A stretch of 64,000 nt of DNA from Zoroaster sp. YZ-2022 (taxonomy: Eukaryota; Echinodermata; Asteroidea; Forcipulatida; Zoroasteridae): NCBI GenBank assembly GCA_029582265.1, contig CM055816.1, forward strand, positions 84,233,165 to 84,297,164, written 5' to 3'. The notes under the pieces are model-generated. The model ran no database searches and was not told the DNA's origin. It saw only the letters and a list, made by a program, of their open reading frames with translations. Numbering within the stretch: position 1 is the stretch's first letter; each line of letters begins with the position of its first letter. A program made the translations under genes and the position numbers. Shown one piece after another: positions 12,005 through 23,700 of the stretch.

Positions 12005-12435
12005 CAGAAGTCTATTACACATGTACCTACATGAAGTGTGCCAGGCTGCTGTAATCCATACCATGGCATTGTACTCCAAATGTGCACAATCATGGTTACA
12101 GGTTTTGCTCCTCCTGTGGGGCATCATGGGATAGGTATTTCCCCACGAAACTAGTTCCTAGAGAACTAGACACAATCTTAAACTAGACGCAGGCGAACCA
12201 TCTATGGGGCGAGCAGTGGGCTTGTTTGATAAATGCTAAGGTGCGTGCGCAACATACAGTTCTCTCACACACTGGGTTAGTCTCCCAGACTGCACTGCTT
12301 CTTGTTGAGACCTTGCACGTCAGTCTGTAGAACAATACATTATGAATGGGCCAAATCCATTGTTCTCGGAGTACTATGCCGTGGGACTAGGTTATTACAC
12401 GAGCGGCACATTTCATGTAGGTAATAAGAGTTCTG
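12005..12435. mobile_element. MITE-like element, family A, copy 2 (unexpanded)
   Basis: Left end CAGAAGTCTATTAC, a 7-base interruption, then CTACATGAAGTGTGCC. The right end is the inverse, GGCACATTTCATGTAGGTAA then TAAGAGTTCTG. A single copy of the segment that became the 63-bp unit in the PKNOX intron lies next to the right end (TACTATGCCGTGGGACTAGG, TTATTACACGAGCGGCACA). This is the best guide to the ancestral element. Confidence 0.8.
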
Positions 12436-13411
12436 CTAACATCTATGATTCTAGCTATACATGTATGTATTATAATACAACTAAGCCCTCCTATTCTCAA
12501 AACTTCATTTTCATAGGGTTTTGACAGATCAAACTATATAAGGGTTAGCTAAGGGACACAACATTCCATCAATCACAACATGTTAACATTTGACCTATCG
12601 CCATTCATGAACAATAGCCAATCACAGGCACTATAACACATCACATGACCACCTGTCAAACAGAAGAAAGTGCTCAAAACACATTTAGTTTGTTGTCTTA
12701 GGGGTGTGGTTAAGTAATGGAATGTCTATATAGCATGATTGCAAACAGTCTTTACTACTCCCAGTATTATCCTGAATCTTGCCCAGGACAAAGTGATGAA
12801 ACTAGCTGTCATCAAAAACTTCCATTAACTCACTAATCCATTGACTAAAGAGCTTTAAAACAAGGTATTATACAGCTAAAATCACTCAGCTTAACAAATA
12901 TTGTCCATAAGTTTTATGGGTTCTTATTCAGAATACTTTCGGGAAATCTGTTGCTGGGGAACAAAATTTGGGGTGCCATTTCCCCCCCCCCCCACATAAT
13001 TATCATAAACGAAAGAGACTCTTGGAAAAGCTTGTTAAAAAGGTCTTGACCTGGGCCTACAGTGCCTACCAGATTTTTGAATTTGCCACTGTGCAAAATG
13101 TATCAGTTGAGGATTAACATTGGGCCAGCTGTGCCCAGCCAAGCAAAGTGGTTACATTAAACTAGTGTGGTCAGCTTCTATTGTTAAGGTTTTTCTAAAG
13201 GTCTGGTAGGAGACATAGGGTTCAAATATTGAGGTTCAGAATTTCTGCGGGCGAGAATTGTTATTGTTCCAGGTGATGTTACTGGGCAATAGATTGGTTA
13301 GACTCCGTAAAAAAAGGCCAAAAACTCATTATATGTGTACTCACAATCATTAAAGAGGTCTCTAAGCAAATATTAATAATGGACATGTTCTCATATTATA
13401 AGAGGATATAT
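12436..13411. other. intergenic stretch, nothing recognised
   Basis: No exon seen. A C-run lies at about 12965-12978. AAGAGGATATAT at 13400-13411 is the left target duplication of the next element. Confidence 0.4.
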
Positions 13412-13731
13412 ATAGGTTGGTGAAATTCTTGCGTTGGGAAATAAACAATTGACTTAATTTTTGCCCTACACCGACGTGTGTATAGCACTGTATACTCAGT
13501 GCTTTCCGAGTGTCTGTGAAAAAACTACACAGGCGACTCGGGCGGGATTCGAACCCATGACCTCCTGCTTACTAGTACAGACGTCTTAACCTCTCGACCA
13601 CCGAGCTTGCCCGATGACGATTGGCCGGCTAGAATCCCGCCCGAGTCGCCTGTGAAGTTTTTTCACAGACACTCGGAAAGCACTGAGTATACAGTGCTAT
13701 ACACACGTCGGTGTAGGGCAAAAATTAAGTC
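13412..13731. mobile_element. fold-back tRNA-derived SINE with 12-bp target-site duplication
   Basis: AAGAGGATATAT occurs at both 13400-13411 and 13732-13743, the kind of duplication left by LINE-driven insertion. Inside, arms 13449-13550 and 13632-13733 are inverted copies of 102 bp with one mismatch (the outermost two bases of the right arm overlap the duplication). The 81-nt centre completes a tRNA-like segment on the - strand with an A box (TGGTCGAGAGG) and B box (GGTTCGAATCC); acceptor-like AGCTCGG faces CCGAGTC. Each arm ends in GGGCAAAAATTAAGTC. A diverged relative is at 40435-40565. Confidence 0.85.
13549..13620 (-). pseudogene. tRNA-like head of the fold-back SINE
   Basis: On the - strand this reads as a near cloverleaf: acceptor AGCTCGG, A box, an anticodon-like arm with an irregular 8-nt loop ACTAGTAA, and a perfect B box GGTTCGAATCC. 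The irregular anticodon loop and its place inside a retroelement argue against a working tRNA gene. Confidence 0.6.
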
Positions 13732-13784
13732 AAGAGGATATATGTTATTAGGAAACTAAACATACCTTTCTCCTGAAGACAATC

Positions 13785-14220
13785 AGAGCATAATGATCGA
13801 AACTTCAAGTTATTACCACCAGTATTTACTACTCAAAACAGAATTTGTTCACATGGTGTCACTGCAAACAGTCTTTACTTATCCGTTGCACCATGCAAAG
13901 CTGCAAGTCTTACTACATGGTGTCACCGCAAACAGTCTTTACTTATCCTTTTCACGTTAAGTACCATAGTTAGAAATCAGCCAGCAAGTATGCTTGTTTG
14001 TTTATGGTTTATATATGAAATCAATTACATCCAGTCAGCTAATCATCAACTGATCAACATTCTCCTGAAGACAATTACGCCATACTGATCAAAATGTTCA
14101 GTTGTAACCACCAGTTCTTTTCAGAACTATTTACTTCTCAAGAGAACTTTCACATGATGTCACCGCAAACAATCTTTACCTATCCTTTTCACCATGCAAA
14201 GCTACAAATCTTAACATACC
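13785..14220. repeat. dispersed repeat, two partial copies in tandem
   Basis: CTCCTGAAGACAAT, the CACATGGTGTCAC(C/T)GCAAAC motif and CACCATGCAAAGCT each occur two or three times. The 13985-14165 part is the inverse of 4055-4250. Its GCGGT(A/G)ACACCATGTG motif is also found in the palindrome at 39286-39675. Confidence 0.65.
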
Positions 14221-14680
14221 TTTTGTTATCACTATCAGTAAACGATTTCGCCTCTATGGCAAAGCAAAATACCACAAAGAATTAGCACACAACATACACG
14301 CACAAATATTTCTGTCTAACAAAAAATGTTTTTGAATGAAATGGTTTCCTGGTAAGCAAACTCATAGTAAAATAAAGTAAAAAGTCATTTTCTCTCCTTT
14401 TATCTCAAAATTCAGAAAAGCCCGAGATACAATGCAAGTACGTGTAGGTGGCGTACAACAACAGGCCTTCTTATTTATAAAAAAAATAAAATAAATAAAA
14501 TAAAATATTTTTACAATATTTTACCTTGGATTTAGATAATAGATGACATAACCTCTCCAAAAGTTAGGAAAGATAAATTATAGATTTTTGTTTGGAACCA
14601 CTTTTATCATTTTAAGATAAATGTAATCATCTTAAATGCAGTCAGGTTGCTGTACAGTGCTTGTAGTTGGATCCACATTC

Positions 14681-14782
14681 TTAAGATGGAGTTGAGAAGA
14701 TGACAGATGCTCTAGCATTCAAGAAATAGCTGACGAGCAGAGATAACAATAGGACTATCATACCAAGACAGAATATCAGGCT
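14681..14782 (-). CDS. NCSTN: NCSTN exon 16 (membrane segment and C-terminus)
   Basis: Acceptor TATTACAG, then SLIFCLGMIVLLLSLLVSYF as a clear transmembrane helix, followed by NARASVIFSTPS and TAA at 14681-14683. Human nicastrin ends similarly (helix, then NAKADVLF...). Phase 0 entry. Confidence 0.93.
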   Translation of the reverse strand, partial: SLIFCLGMIVLLLSLLVSYFLNARASVIFSTPS

Positions 14783-17700
14783 CTGTAATACAATAGACAA
14801 CATCAAGACATTCTAGTAATAAATCAATATTCATATGTTTTCTTATTTAAGTACTCTATACGATTTATGTAAAATAACCCTATTGCTAAAGTAGAACATC
14901 TGTGGCAAGTAGCTATAGTGGTCAAAATCAGTCAACTGTTTTTGACTGTTGAATCAAATGTGCACACAGGGGCATTGTTGACTGGTTTTGACTGTCATTT
15001 TGACCACCCTGAACAATACAAGATAATGCTTTTACCAGTCAAAAACAGTCGACTCATTTTGACCTGTAAATGTACACGTACTTACTACACATTAGGTTTG
15101 ACAGTGTTTGACTTTTTTAAGTGCACTAGATATACATTGGCAAGTATATCCACATTTGGACTGATTTTAACCCTTGCAGTCACAGAAGGGTTAAGTGCAC
15201 TAGATATACATTGGCAAGTATATCCACATTTGGACTGATTTTGACCCTTGCAGTCACAGAAGGGTTAAGTGCACTAGATATACATTGGCAAGTATATCCA
15301 CATTTGGACTGATTTTAACCCTTGCAGTCACAGAAGGGTTAAGTGCACTAGATATACATTGGCAAGTATATCCACATTTGGACTGATTTTGACCCTTGCA
15401 GTCACAGGAGGGTTAAGTGCACTAGATATACATTGGCAAGTATATCCACATTTGGACTGATTTTAACCCTTGCAGTCACAGAAGGGTTAAGTGCACTAGA
15501 TATACATTGGCAAGTATATCCACATTTGGACTGATTTTAACCCTTGCAGTCACAGAAGGGTTAAGTGCACTAGATATACATTGGCAAGTATATCCACATT
15601 TGGACTGATTTTAACCCTTGCAGTCACAGAAGGGTTAAGTGCACTAGATATACATTGGCAAGTATATCCACATTTGGACTGATTTTAACCCTTGCAGTCA
15701 CAGAAGGGTTAAGTGCACTAGATATACATTGGCAAGTATATCCACATTTGGACTGATTTTAACCCTTGCAGTCACAGAAGGGTTAAGTGCACTAGATATA
15801 CATTGGCAAGTATATCCACATTTGGACTGATTTTGACCCTTGCAGTCACAGAAGGGTTAAGTGCACTAGATATACATTGGCAAGTATATCCACATTTGGA
15901 CTGATTTTGACCCTTGCAGTCACAGAAGGGTTAATGCACTAGATATACATTGGCAAGTATATCCACATTTGGACTGATTTTGACCCTTGCAGTCACAGAA
16001 GGGTTAAGTGCACTAGATATACATTGGCAAGTATATCCACATTTGGACTGATTTTGACCCTTGCAGTCACAGGAGGGTTAAGTGCACTAGATATACATTG
16101 GCAAGTATATCCACATTTGGACTGATTTTGACCCTTGCAGTCACAGAAGGGTTAAGTGCACTAGATATACATTGGCAAGTATATCCACATTTGGACTGAT
16201 TTTGACCCTTGCAGTCACAGAAGGGTTAAGTGCACTAGATATACATTGGCAAGTATATCCACATTTGGACTGATTTTGACCCTTGCAGTCACAGAAGGGT
16301 TAAGTGCACTAGATATACATTGGCAAGTATATCCACATTTGGACTGATTTTGACCCTTGCAGTCACAGGAGGGTTAAGTGCACTAGATATACATTGGCAA
16401 GTATATCCACATTTGGACTGATTTTAACCCTTGCAGTCACAGAAGGGTTAAGTGCACTAGATATACATTGGCAAGTATATCCACATTTGGACTGATTTTA
16501 ACCCTTGCAGTCACAGAAGGGTTAAGTGCACTAGATATACATTGGCAAGTATATCCACATTTGGACTGATTTTAACCCTTGCAGTCACAGAAGGGTTAAG
16601 TGCACTAGATATACATTGGCAAGTATATCCACATTTGGACTGATTTTAACCCTTGCAGTCACAGAAGGGTTAAGTGCACTAGATATACATTGGCAAGTAT
16701 ATCCACATTTGGACTGATTTTAACCCTTGCAGTCACAGAAGGGTTAAGTGCACTAGATATACATTGGCAAGTATATCCACATTTGGACTGATTTTGACCC
16801 TTGCAGTCACAGAAGGGTTAAGTGCACTAGATATACATTGGCAAGTATATCCACATTTGGACTGATTTTAACCCTTGCAGTCACAGAAGGGTTAAGTGCA
16901 CTAGATATACATTGGCAAGTATATCCACATTTGGACTGATTTTGACCCTTGCAGTCACAGAAGGGTTAAGTGCACTAGATATACATTGGCAAGTATATCC
17001 ACATTTGGACTGATTTTAACCCTTGCAGTCACAGAAGGGTTAAGTGCACTAGATATACATTGGCAAGTATATCCACATTTGGACTGATTTTGACCCTTGC
17101 AGTCACAGGAGGGTTAAGTGCACTAGATATACATTGGCAAGTATATCCACATTTGGACTGATTTTAACCCTTGCAGTCACAGAAGGGTTAAGTGCACTAG
17201 ATATACATTGGCAAGTATATCCACATTTGGACTGATTTTAACCCTTGCAGTCACAGAAGGGTTAAGTGCACTAGATATACATTGGCAAGTATATCCACAT
17301 TTGGACTGATTTTAACCCTTGCAGTCACAGAAGGGTTAAGTGCACTAGATATACATTGGCAAGTATATCCACATTTGGACTGATTTTAACCCTTGCAGTC
17401 ACAGAAGGGTTAATAGCACTAGATATACATTGGCAAGTATATCCACATTTGGACTGATTTTAACCCTTGCAGTCACAGAAGGGTTAAGTGCACTAGATAT
17501 ACATTGGCAAGTATATCCACATTTGGACTGATTTTAACCCTTGCAGTCACAGAAGGGTTAAGTGCACTAGATATACATTGGCAAGTATATCCACATTTGG
17601 ACTGATTTTAACCCTTGCAGTCACAGAAGGGTTAAGTGCACTAGATATACATTGGCAAGTATATCCACATTTGGACTGATTTTGACCCTTGCAGTCACAG

Positions 17701-20700
17701 GAGGGTTAAGTGCACTAGATATACATTGGCAAGTATATCCACATTTGGACTGATTTTAACCCTTGCAGTCACAGGAGGGTTAAGTGCACTAGATATACAT
17801 TGGCAAGTATATCCACATTTGGACTGATTTTAACCCTTGCAGTCACAGAAGGGTTAAGTGCACTAGATATACATTGGCAAGTATATCCACATTTGGACTG
17901 ATTTTGACCCTTGCAGTCACAGGACTCCCTTTGGTCTAGAGGACAAAACCCCCTGAACCTCTTGAATGTTTAATTTTGGAGGATTTACAGACTCTCTACA
18001 TCCCCACAAACAAGAAACTAGAGGTTTGGAAACAATACAGCCTACTCCTTTCTTTCCTTGGTGGCTACTTCTCTTCTTTCAAGAACATTTTGAGGCAAAG
18101 GGCAAATTGGAAAAAATCCTAAAATCAGTAAAAAATGCTGAGAAATCACAGGCCTGCTTTAGCATGATAGGAGAGGATAGCAACAGCTTTAGCATGATAG
18201 GAGAGGATAGCAACAGCTTTAGCATGATAGGAGAGGATAGCAACAGCTTTAGCATGATAGGAGAGGATAGCAACAGCTTTAGCATGATAGGAGAGGATAG
18301 CAACAGCTTTAGCATGATAGGAGAGGATAGCAACAGCTTTAGCATGATAGGAGAGGATAGCAACACAAGCTCCAATTCACAGCATCTGCAAGTTCTCAAA
18401 CTCTTATATGTTCTCAAGGTTAATTTGCATACATTTTGGCTACATTTGTCTACTACCGTCCACAGTGTCATACCTCTTGTTCTGAGCTTGGTTTGAGATA
18501 GACCCTAGCTGAGAAACCAGATCTTCCCCATTGACTCTCTGTCCATGTAGAGTATTCAGTAGATGACCAATCCTCTTGACCATAAATGAAGGCTGGAGAT
18601 AATGCTGGAGCTTGATTCACATTACTCTCAACACAATAACCATGATCCTTCACAGGATCAGGTCCTTGTATGAAGAAATAATGAAAAATCTGACGGAAAT
18701 AAACAACAAAAGTAACATACATTGAAACAGAAGCACAAGCTATCAAAGCTGTTAGGATATTACATTAACTCTAACTACCCCAAGTCAATCAAAATCCACC
18801 ACCTGGTTTTGCCTGATTTGGATGGATTCAGTACTCCACAGTATGTAATAAAGCATGTAACCATATGTGTACCAAATCCATCAAACTCCACTGGCTGCTT
18901 TTGTTGGATTCAGGACTGTGTTATAGCCAAGCCATGTATGCTTTGCATTTGCTACTGTACCAAGTCCATGTATGGTAAAGTGTCTTGCTCAAGGAGCACA
19001 AACTGGTCAATGCAATCACGATTCTTGTTTGAGGAATTGTCATCATAGCCATAAGTCATTATATTGGACAATCTTCAAGACATGTGGGTTATAAATTAAT
19101 TCATTGTACCTGGTCTTTGCCGTCATCTTGGCACTGGTACTTGGTATCATCAGAATCATCTGAATCCTTATGTTCTATCCATGTTAGGTTACCAGTGAAA
19201 TATCCCAGTAAACGCTGAATCATTGTAGTTATTGAGTTCTGGTCCCTGCCATAAACACCAACGTAACTAGAGTATGTGGTATTTGCTGTATGCATAGAGA
19301 ACATCAAAACAATAATCAACAATCAATCTTACTGGAATTCTACTATCCATTCTATATGTATGTAATATACTCTAGCGATAAGAATCCATTGGTTACTCTA
19401 TGTAATATACTCTAGTGATAAGAATCCATTGGTTACTCTGTGTAATATACTCTAGCGATAAGAATCCATTGGTTACTCTATGTAATATACTCTAGTGATA
19501 AGGATCCATTGGTTACTCTATGTAATATACTCTAGCGATAAGAATCCATTGGTTACTCTATGTAATATACTCTAGTGATAAGAATCCATTGGTTACTCTG
19601 TGTAATATACTCTAGCGATAAGAATCCATTGGTTACTCTATGTAATATACTCTAGCGATAAGAATCCATTGGTTACTCTATGTAATATACTCTAGCGATA
19701 AGAATCCATTGGTTACTCTATGTAATATACTCTAGCGATAAGAATCCATTGGTTACTCTATGTAATATACTCTAGCGATAAGAATCCATTGGTTACTCTG
19801 TGTAATATACTCTAGCGATAAGAATCCATTGGTTACTCTATGTATACTCTAGCGATAAGGATCCATTGGTTACTCTATGTAATATACTCTAGTGATAAGA
19901 ATCCATTGGTTACTCTATGTAATATACTCTAGTGATAAGAATCCATTGGTTACTCTATGTAATATACTCTAGTGATAAGAATCCATTGGTTACTCTATGT
20001 AATATACTCTAGTGATAAGAATCCATTGGTTACTCTCTGTAAATATACTCTAGCGATAAGAATCCATTGGTTACTCTATGTAATATACTCTAGTGATAAG
20101 AATCCATTGGTTACTCTGTGTAATATACTCTAGTGATAAGGATCCATTGGTTACTCTATGTAATATACTCTAGTGATAAGAATCCATTGGTTACTCTATG
20201 TAATATACTCTAGTGATAAGAATCGATTGGTTACTCTCTGTAAATATACTCTAGCGATAAGAATCCATTGGTTACTCTATGTAATATACTCTAGTGATAA
20301 GAATCCATTGGTTACTCTGTGTAATATACTCTAGTGATAAGGATCCATTGGTTACTCTATGTAATATACTCTAGTGATAAGAATCCATTGGTTACTCTAT
20401 GTAATATACTCTAGTGATAAGAATCCATTGGTTACTCTGTGTAATATACTCTAGTGATAAGGATCCATTGGTTACTCTATGTAATATACTCTAGCGATAA
20501 GAATCCATTGGTTACTCTATGTAATATACTCTAGCGATAAGGATCCATTGGTTACTCTATGTAATATACTCTAGCGATAAGAATCCATTGGTTACTCTAT
20601 GTAATATACTCTAGCGATAAGAATCCATTGGTTACTCTATGTAATATACTCTAGTGATAAGAATCCATTGGTTACTCTATGTAATATACTCTAGCGATAA

Positions 20701-23700
20701 GAATCCATTGGTTACTCTATGTAATATACTCTAGCGATAAGAATCCATTGGTTACTCTATGTAATATACTCTAGCGATAAGAATCCATTGGTTACTCTAT
20801 GTAATATACTCTAGCGATAAGAATCCATTGGTTACTCTATGTAATATACTCTAGCGATAAGAATCCATTGGTTACTCTATGTAATATACTCTAGTGATAA
20901 GAATCCATTGGTTACTCTATGTAATATACTCTAGCGATAAGAATCCATTGGTTACTCTATGTAATATACTCTAGCGATAAGAATCCATTGGTTACTCTAT
21001 GTAATATACTCTAGCGATAAGAATCCATTGGTTACTCTATGTAATATACTCTAGCGATAAGGATCCATTGGTTACTCTATGTAATATACTCTAGCGATAA
21101 GGATCCATTGGTTACTCTATGTAATATACTCTAGCGATAAGGATCCATTGGTTACTCTATGTAATATACTCTAGCGATAAGAATCCATTGGTTACTCTGT
21201 GTAATATACTCTAGCGATAAGAATCCATTGGTAACTCTGTGTAATATACTCTAGCGATAAGAATCCATTGGTTACTCTGTGTAATATACTCTAGCGATAA
21301 GAATCCATTGGTTACTCTGTGTAATATGCTCTAGCGATAAGGATCCATTGGTTACTCTGTGTAATATACTCTAGCGATAAGAATCCATTGGTTACTCTGT
21401 GTAATATGCTCTAGCGATAAGAATCCATTGGTTACTCTGTGTAATATACTCTAGCGATAAGAATCCATTGGTTACTCTGTGTAATATACTCTAGCGATAA
21501 GAATCCATTGGTTACTCTGTGTAATATACTCTAGCGATAAGGATCCATTGGTTACTCTGTGTAATATACTCTAGCGATAAGAATCCATTGGTTACTCTGT
21601 GTAATATACTCTAGCGATAAGAATCCATTGGTTACTCTGTGTAATATACTCTAGCGATAAGAATCCATTGGTTACTCTGTGTAATATACTCTAGCGATAA
21701 GAATCCATTGGTTACTCTGTGTAATATACTCTAGTGATAAGAATCCATTGGTTACTCTGTGTAATATACTCTAGTGATAAGAATCCATTGGTTACTCTGT
21801 GTAATATACTCTAGTGATAAGAATCCATTGGTTACTCTATGTAATATACTCTAGTGATAAGGATCCATTGGTTACTCTATGTAATATACTCTAGTGATAA
21901 GAATCCATTGGTTACTCTATGTAATATACTCTAGTATACATTGGTTACAGATTACAGCGAGAACTATTTACTTTCCAGCATCAACTTTATCCAGTAGAAT
22001 GAGCTATCCTCCTCATACAACAGCTAAATTTCAGCTAAAAATTATATTCTCGCTGAAGTTATTTTCAAATTCAAAGATAAATGTTAAAGATGCTAAATGA
22101 ATTAAGATATCTTACACAGTGATTCGGCTTCTTTCTGCGATACAACGGAGCGAAACAACCGACAATTTGCTTTCACTAGGACACAGTAAAGCATTTCATT
22201 GACCTGAATAACAATACAACATGATCATAATAACATTATAAATGTATATGTATATAATTGTGTTTAAAGTATTCTGTTGAGGTGTGCTTGTAATAGTGTT
22301 GCAAGTATTCTGTTGAGGTGTGCTTGTAATAGTGTTGCAAGTATTCTTTTGAGGTGTGCTTGTAATAGTGTTGCAAGTATTCTTTTGAGGTGTGCTTGTA
22401 ATAGTGTTGCAAGTATTCTTTTGAGGTGTGCTTGTAATAGTGTTGCAAGTATTCTTTTGAGGTGTGCTTGTAATAGTGTTGCAAGTATTCTTTTGAGGTG
22501 TGCTTGTAATAGTGTTGCAAGTATTCTTTTGAGGTGTGCTTGTAATAGTGTTGCAAGTATTCTTTTGAGGTGTGCTTGTAATAGTGTTGCAAGTATTCTT
22601 TTGAGGTGTGCTTGTAATAGTGTTGCAAGTATTCTTTTGAGGTGTGCTTGTAATAGTGTTGCAAGTATTCTTTTGAGGTGTGCTTGTAATAGTGTTGCAA
22701 GTATTCTTTTGAGGTGTGCTTGTAATAGTGTTGCAAGTATTCTTTTGAGGTGTGCTTGTAATAGTGTTGCAAGTATTCTTTTGAGGTGTGCTTGTAATAG
22801 TGTTGCAAGTATTCTTTTGAGGTGTGCTTGTAATAGTGTTTAAAGTATTCTTTTGAGGTGTGTTTGCAATAGTGTTGCAAGTATTCTTTTGAGGTGTGTT
22901 TGTAATAGTGTTTAAAGTATTCTTTTGAGGTGTGCTTGTAAGTGTTGCAAGTATTCTTTTCAGAAGTGCTTGTAATTGTGTTGGGAGCATTCTTTTGGAG
23001 TATACATGTACATGTAATTGTTACTGTGTTGGAAGTATTGTTTGGAAGTATGTTTGTTATTGTGTTGGAAGTATGTTTGTTATTGTGTTGGAAGTATGTT
23101 TGTTATTGTGTTGGAAGTATTGTTTGGAAGTATGTTTGTTATTGTGTTGGAAGTATTGTTTGGAAGTATGTTTGTTATTGTGTTGGAAGTATATTATTTA
23201 AAGTATTGTTTATATTGTTATTAGTATTGTTTGAAATATATTTATTATTATGTTGGAAGTATATTTGTTATTATGTTGGAAGTATTATTTGGAAATATGT
23301 TTATTATTATGTTGGAGTATTATTTGGAAGTGTGTTTATTATTTGTTATTATTATTAAATATTATTTTATATTTATTATTAAGTATTGTTTGGAATATGT
23401 TTATTATTATGTTGGAAGTATGTTTGTTATTGTGTTGGAAGTATTGTTTGGAAGTGTATTTGTTATTGTGTTGGAAGTATTGTTTGGAAGTATGTTTGTT
23501 ATTGTGTTGGAAGTATTGTTTGGAAGTATGTTTGTTATTGTGTTGGAAGTATGTTTGTTATTGTGTTGGAAGTATTGTTTGGAAGTGTGTTTGTTATTGT
23601 GTTGGAAGTATTGTTTGGAAGTGTGTTTGTTATTGTGTTGGAAGTATTGTTTGGAAGTATGTTTGTTATTGTGTTGGAAGTATTTTTTAAGGTGTGCGTG

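Larger units (their letters stand above)
14783..18473 (-). other. NCSTN intron 15, mostly tandem repeat
   Basis: About 80% of the intron is the 74-bp array (15117-17925) plus the 30-bp array (18166-18365). The part at 14920-15116 holds degenerate TTTGACTG-type motifs that may be old relatives of the 74-bp unit. Confidence 0.85.

Noticed and set aside
18665..18690. Alternative acceptor at CATACAAG for NCSTN exon 15
   Set aside because: It would place GAC CTG ATC CTG TGA in frame, a stop. The upstream TTTCCGTCAG keeps the frame and adds the YFFIQGP segment that matches human YSWVQGP.
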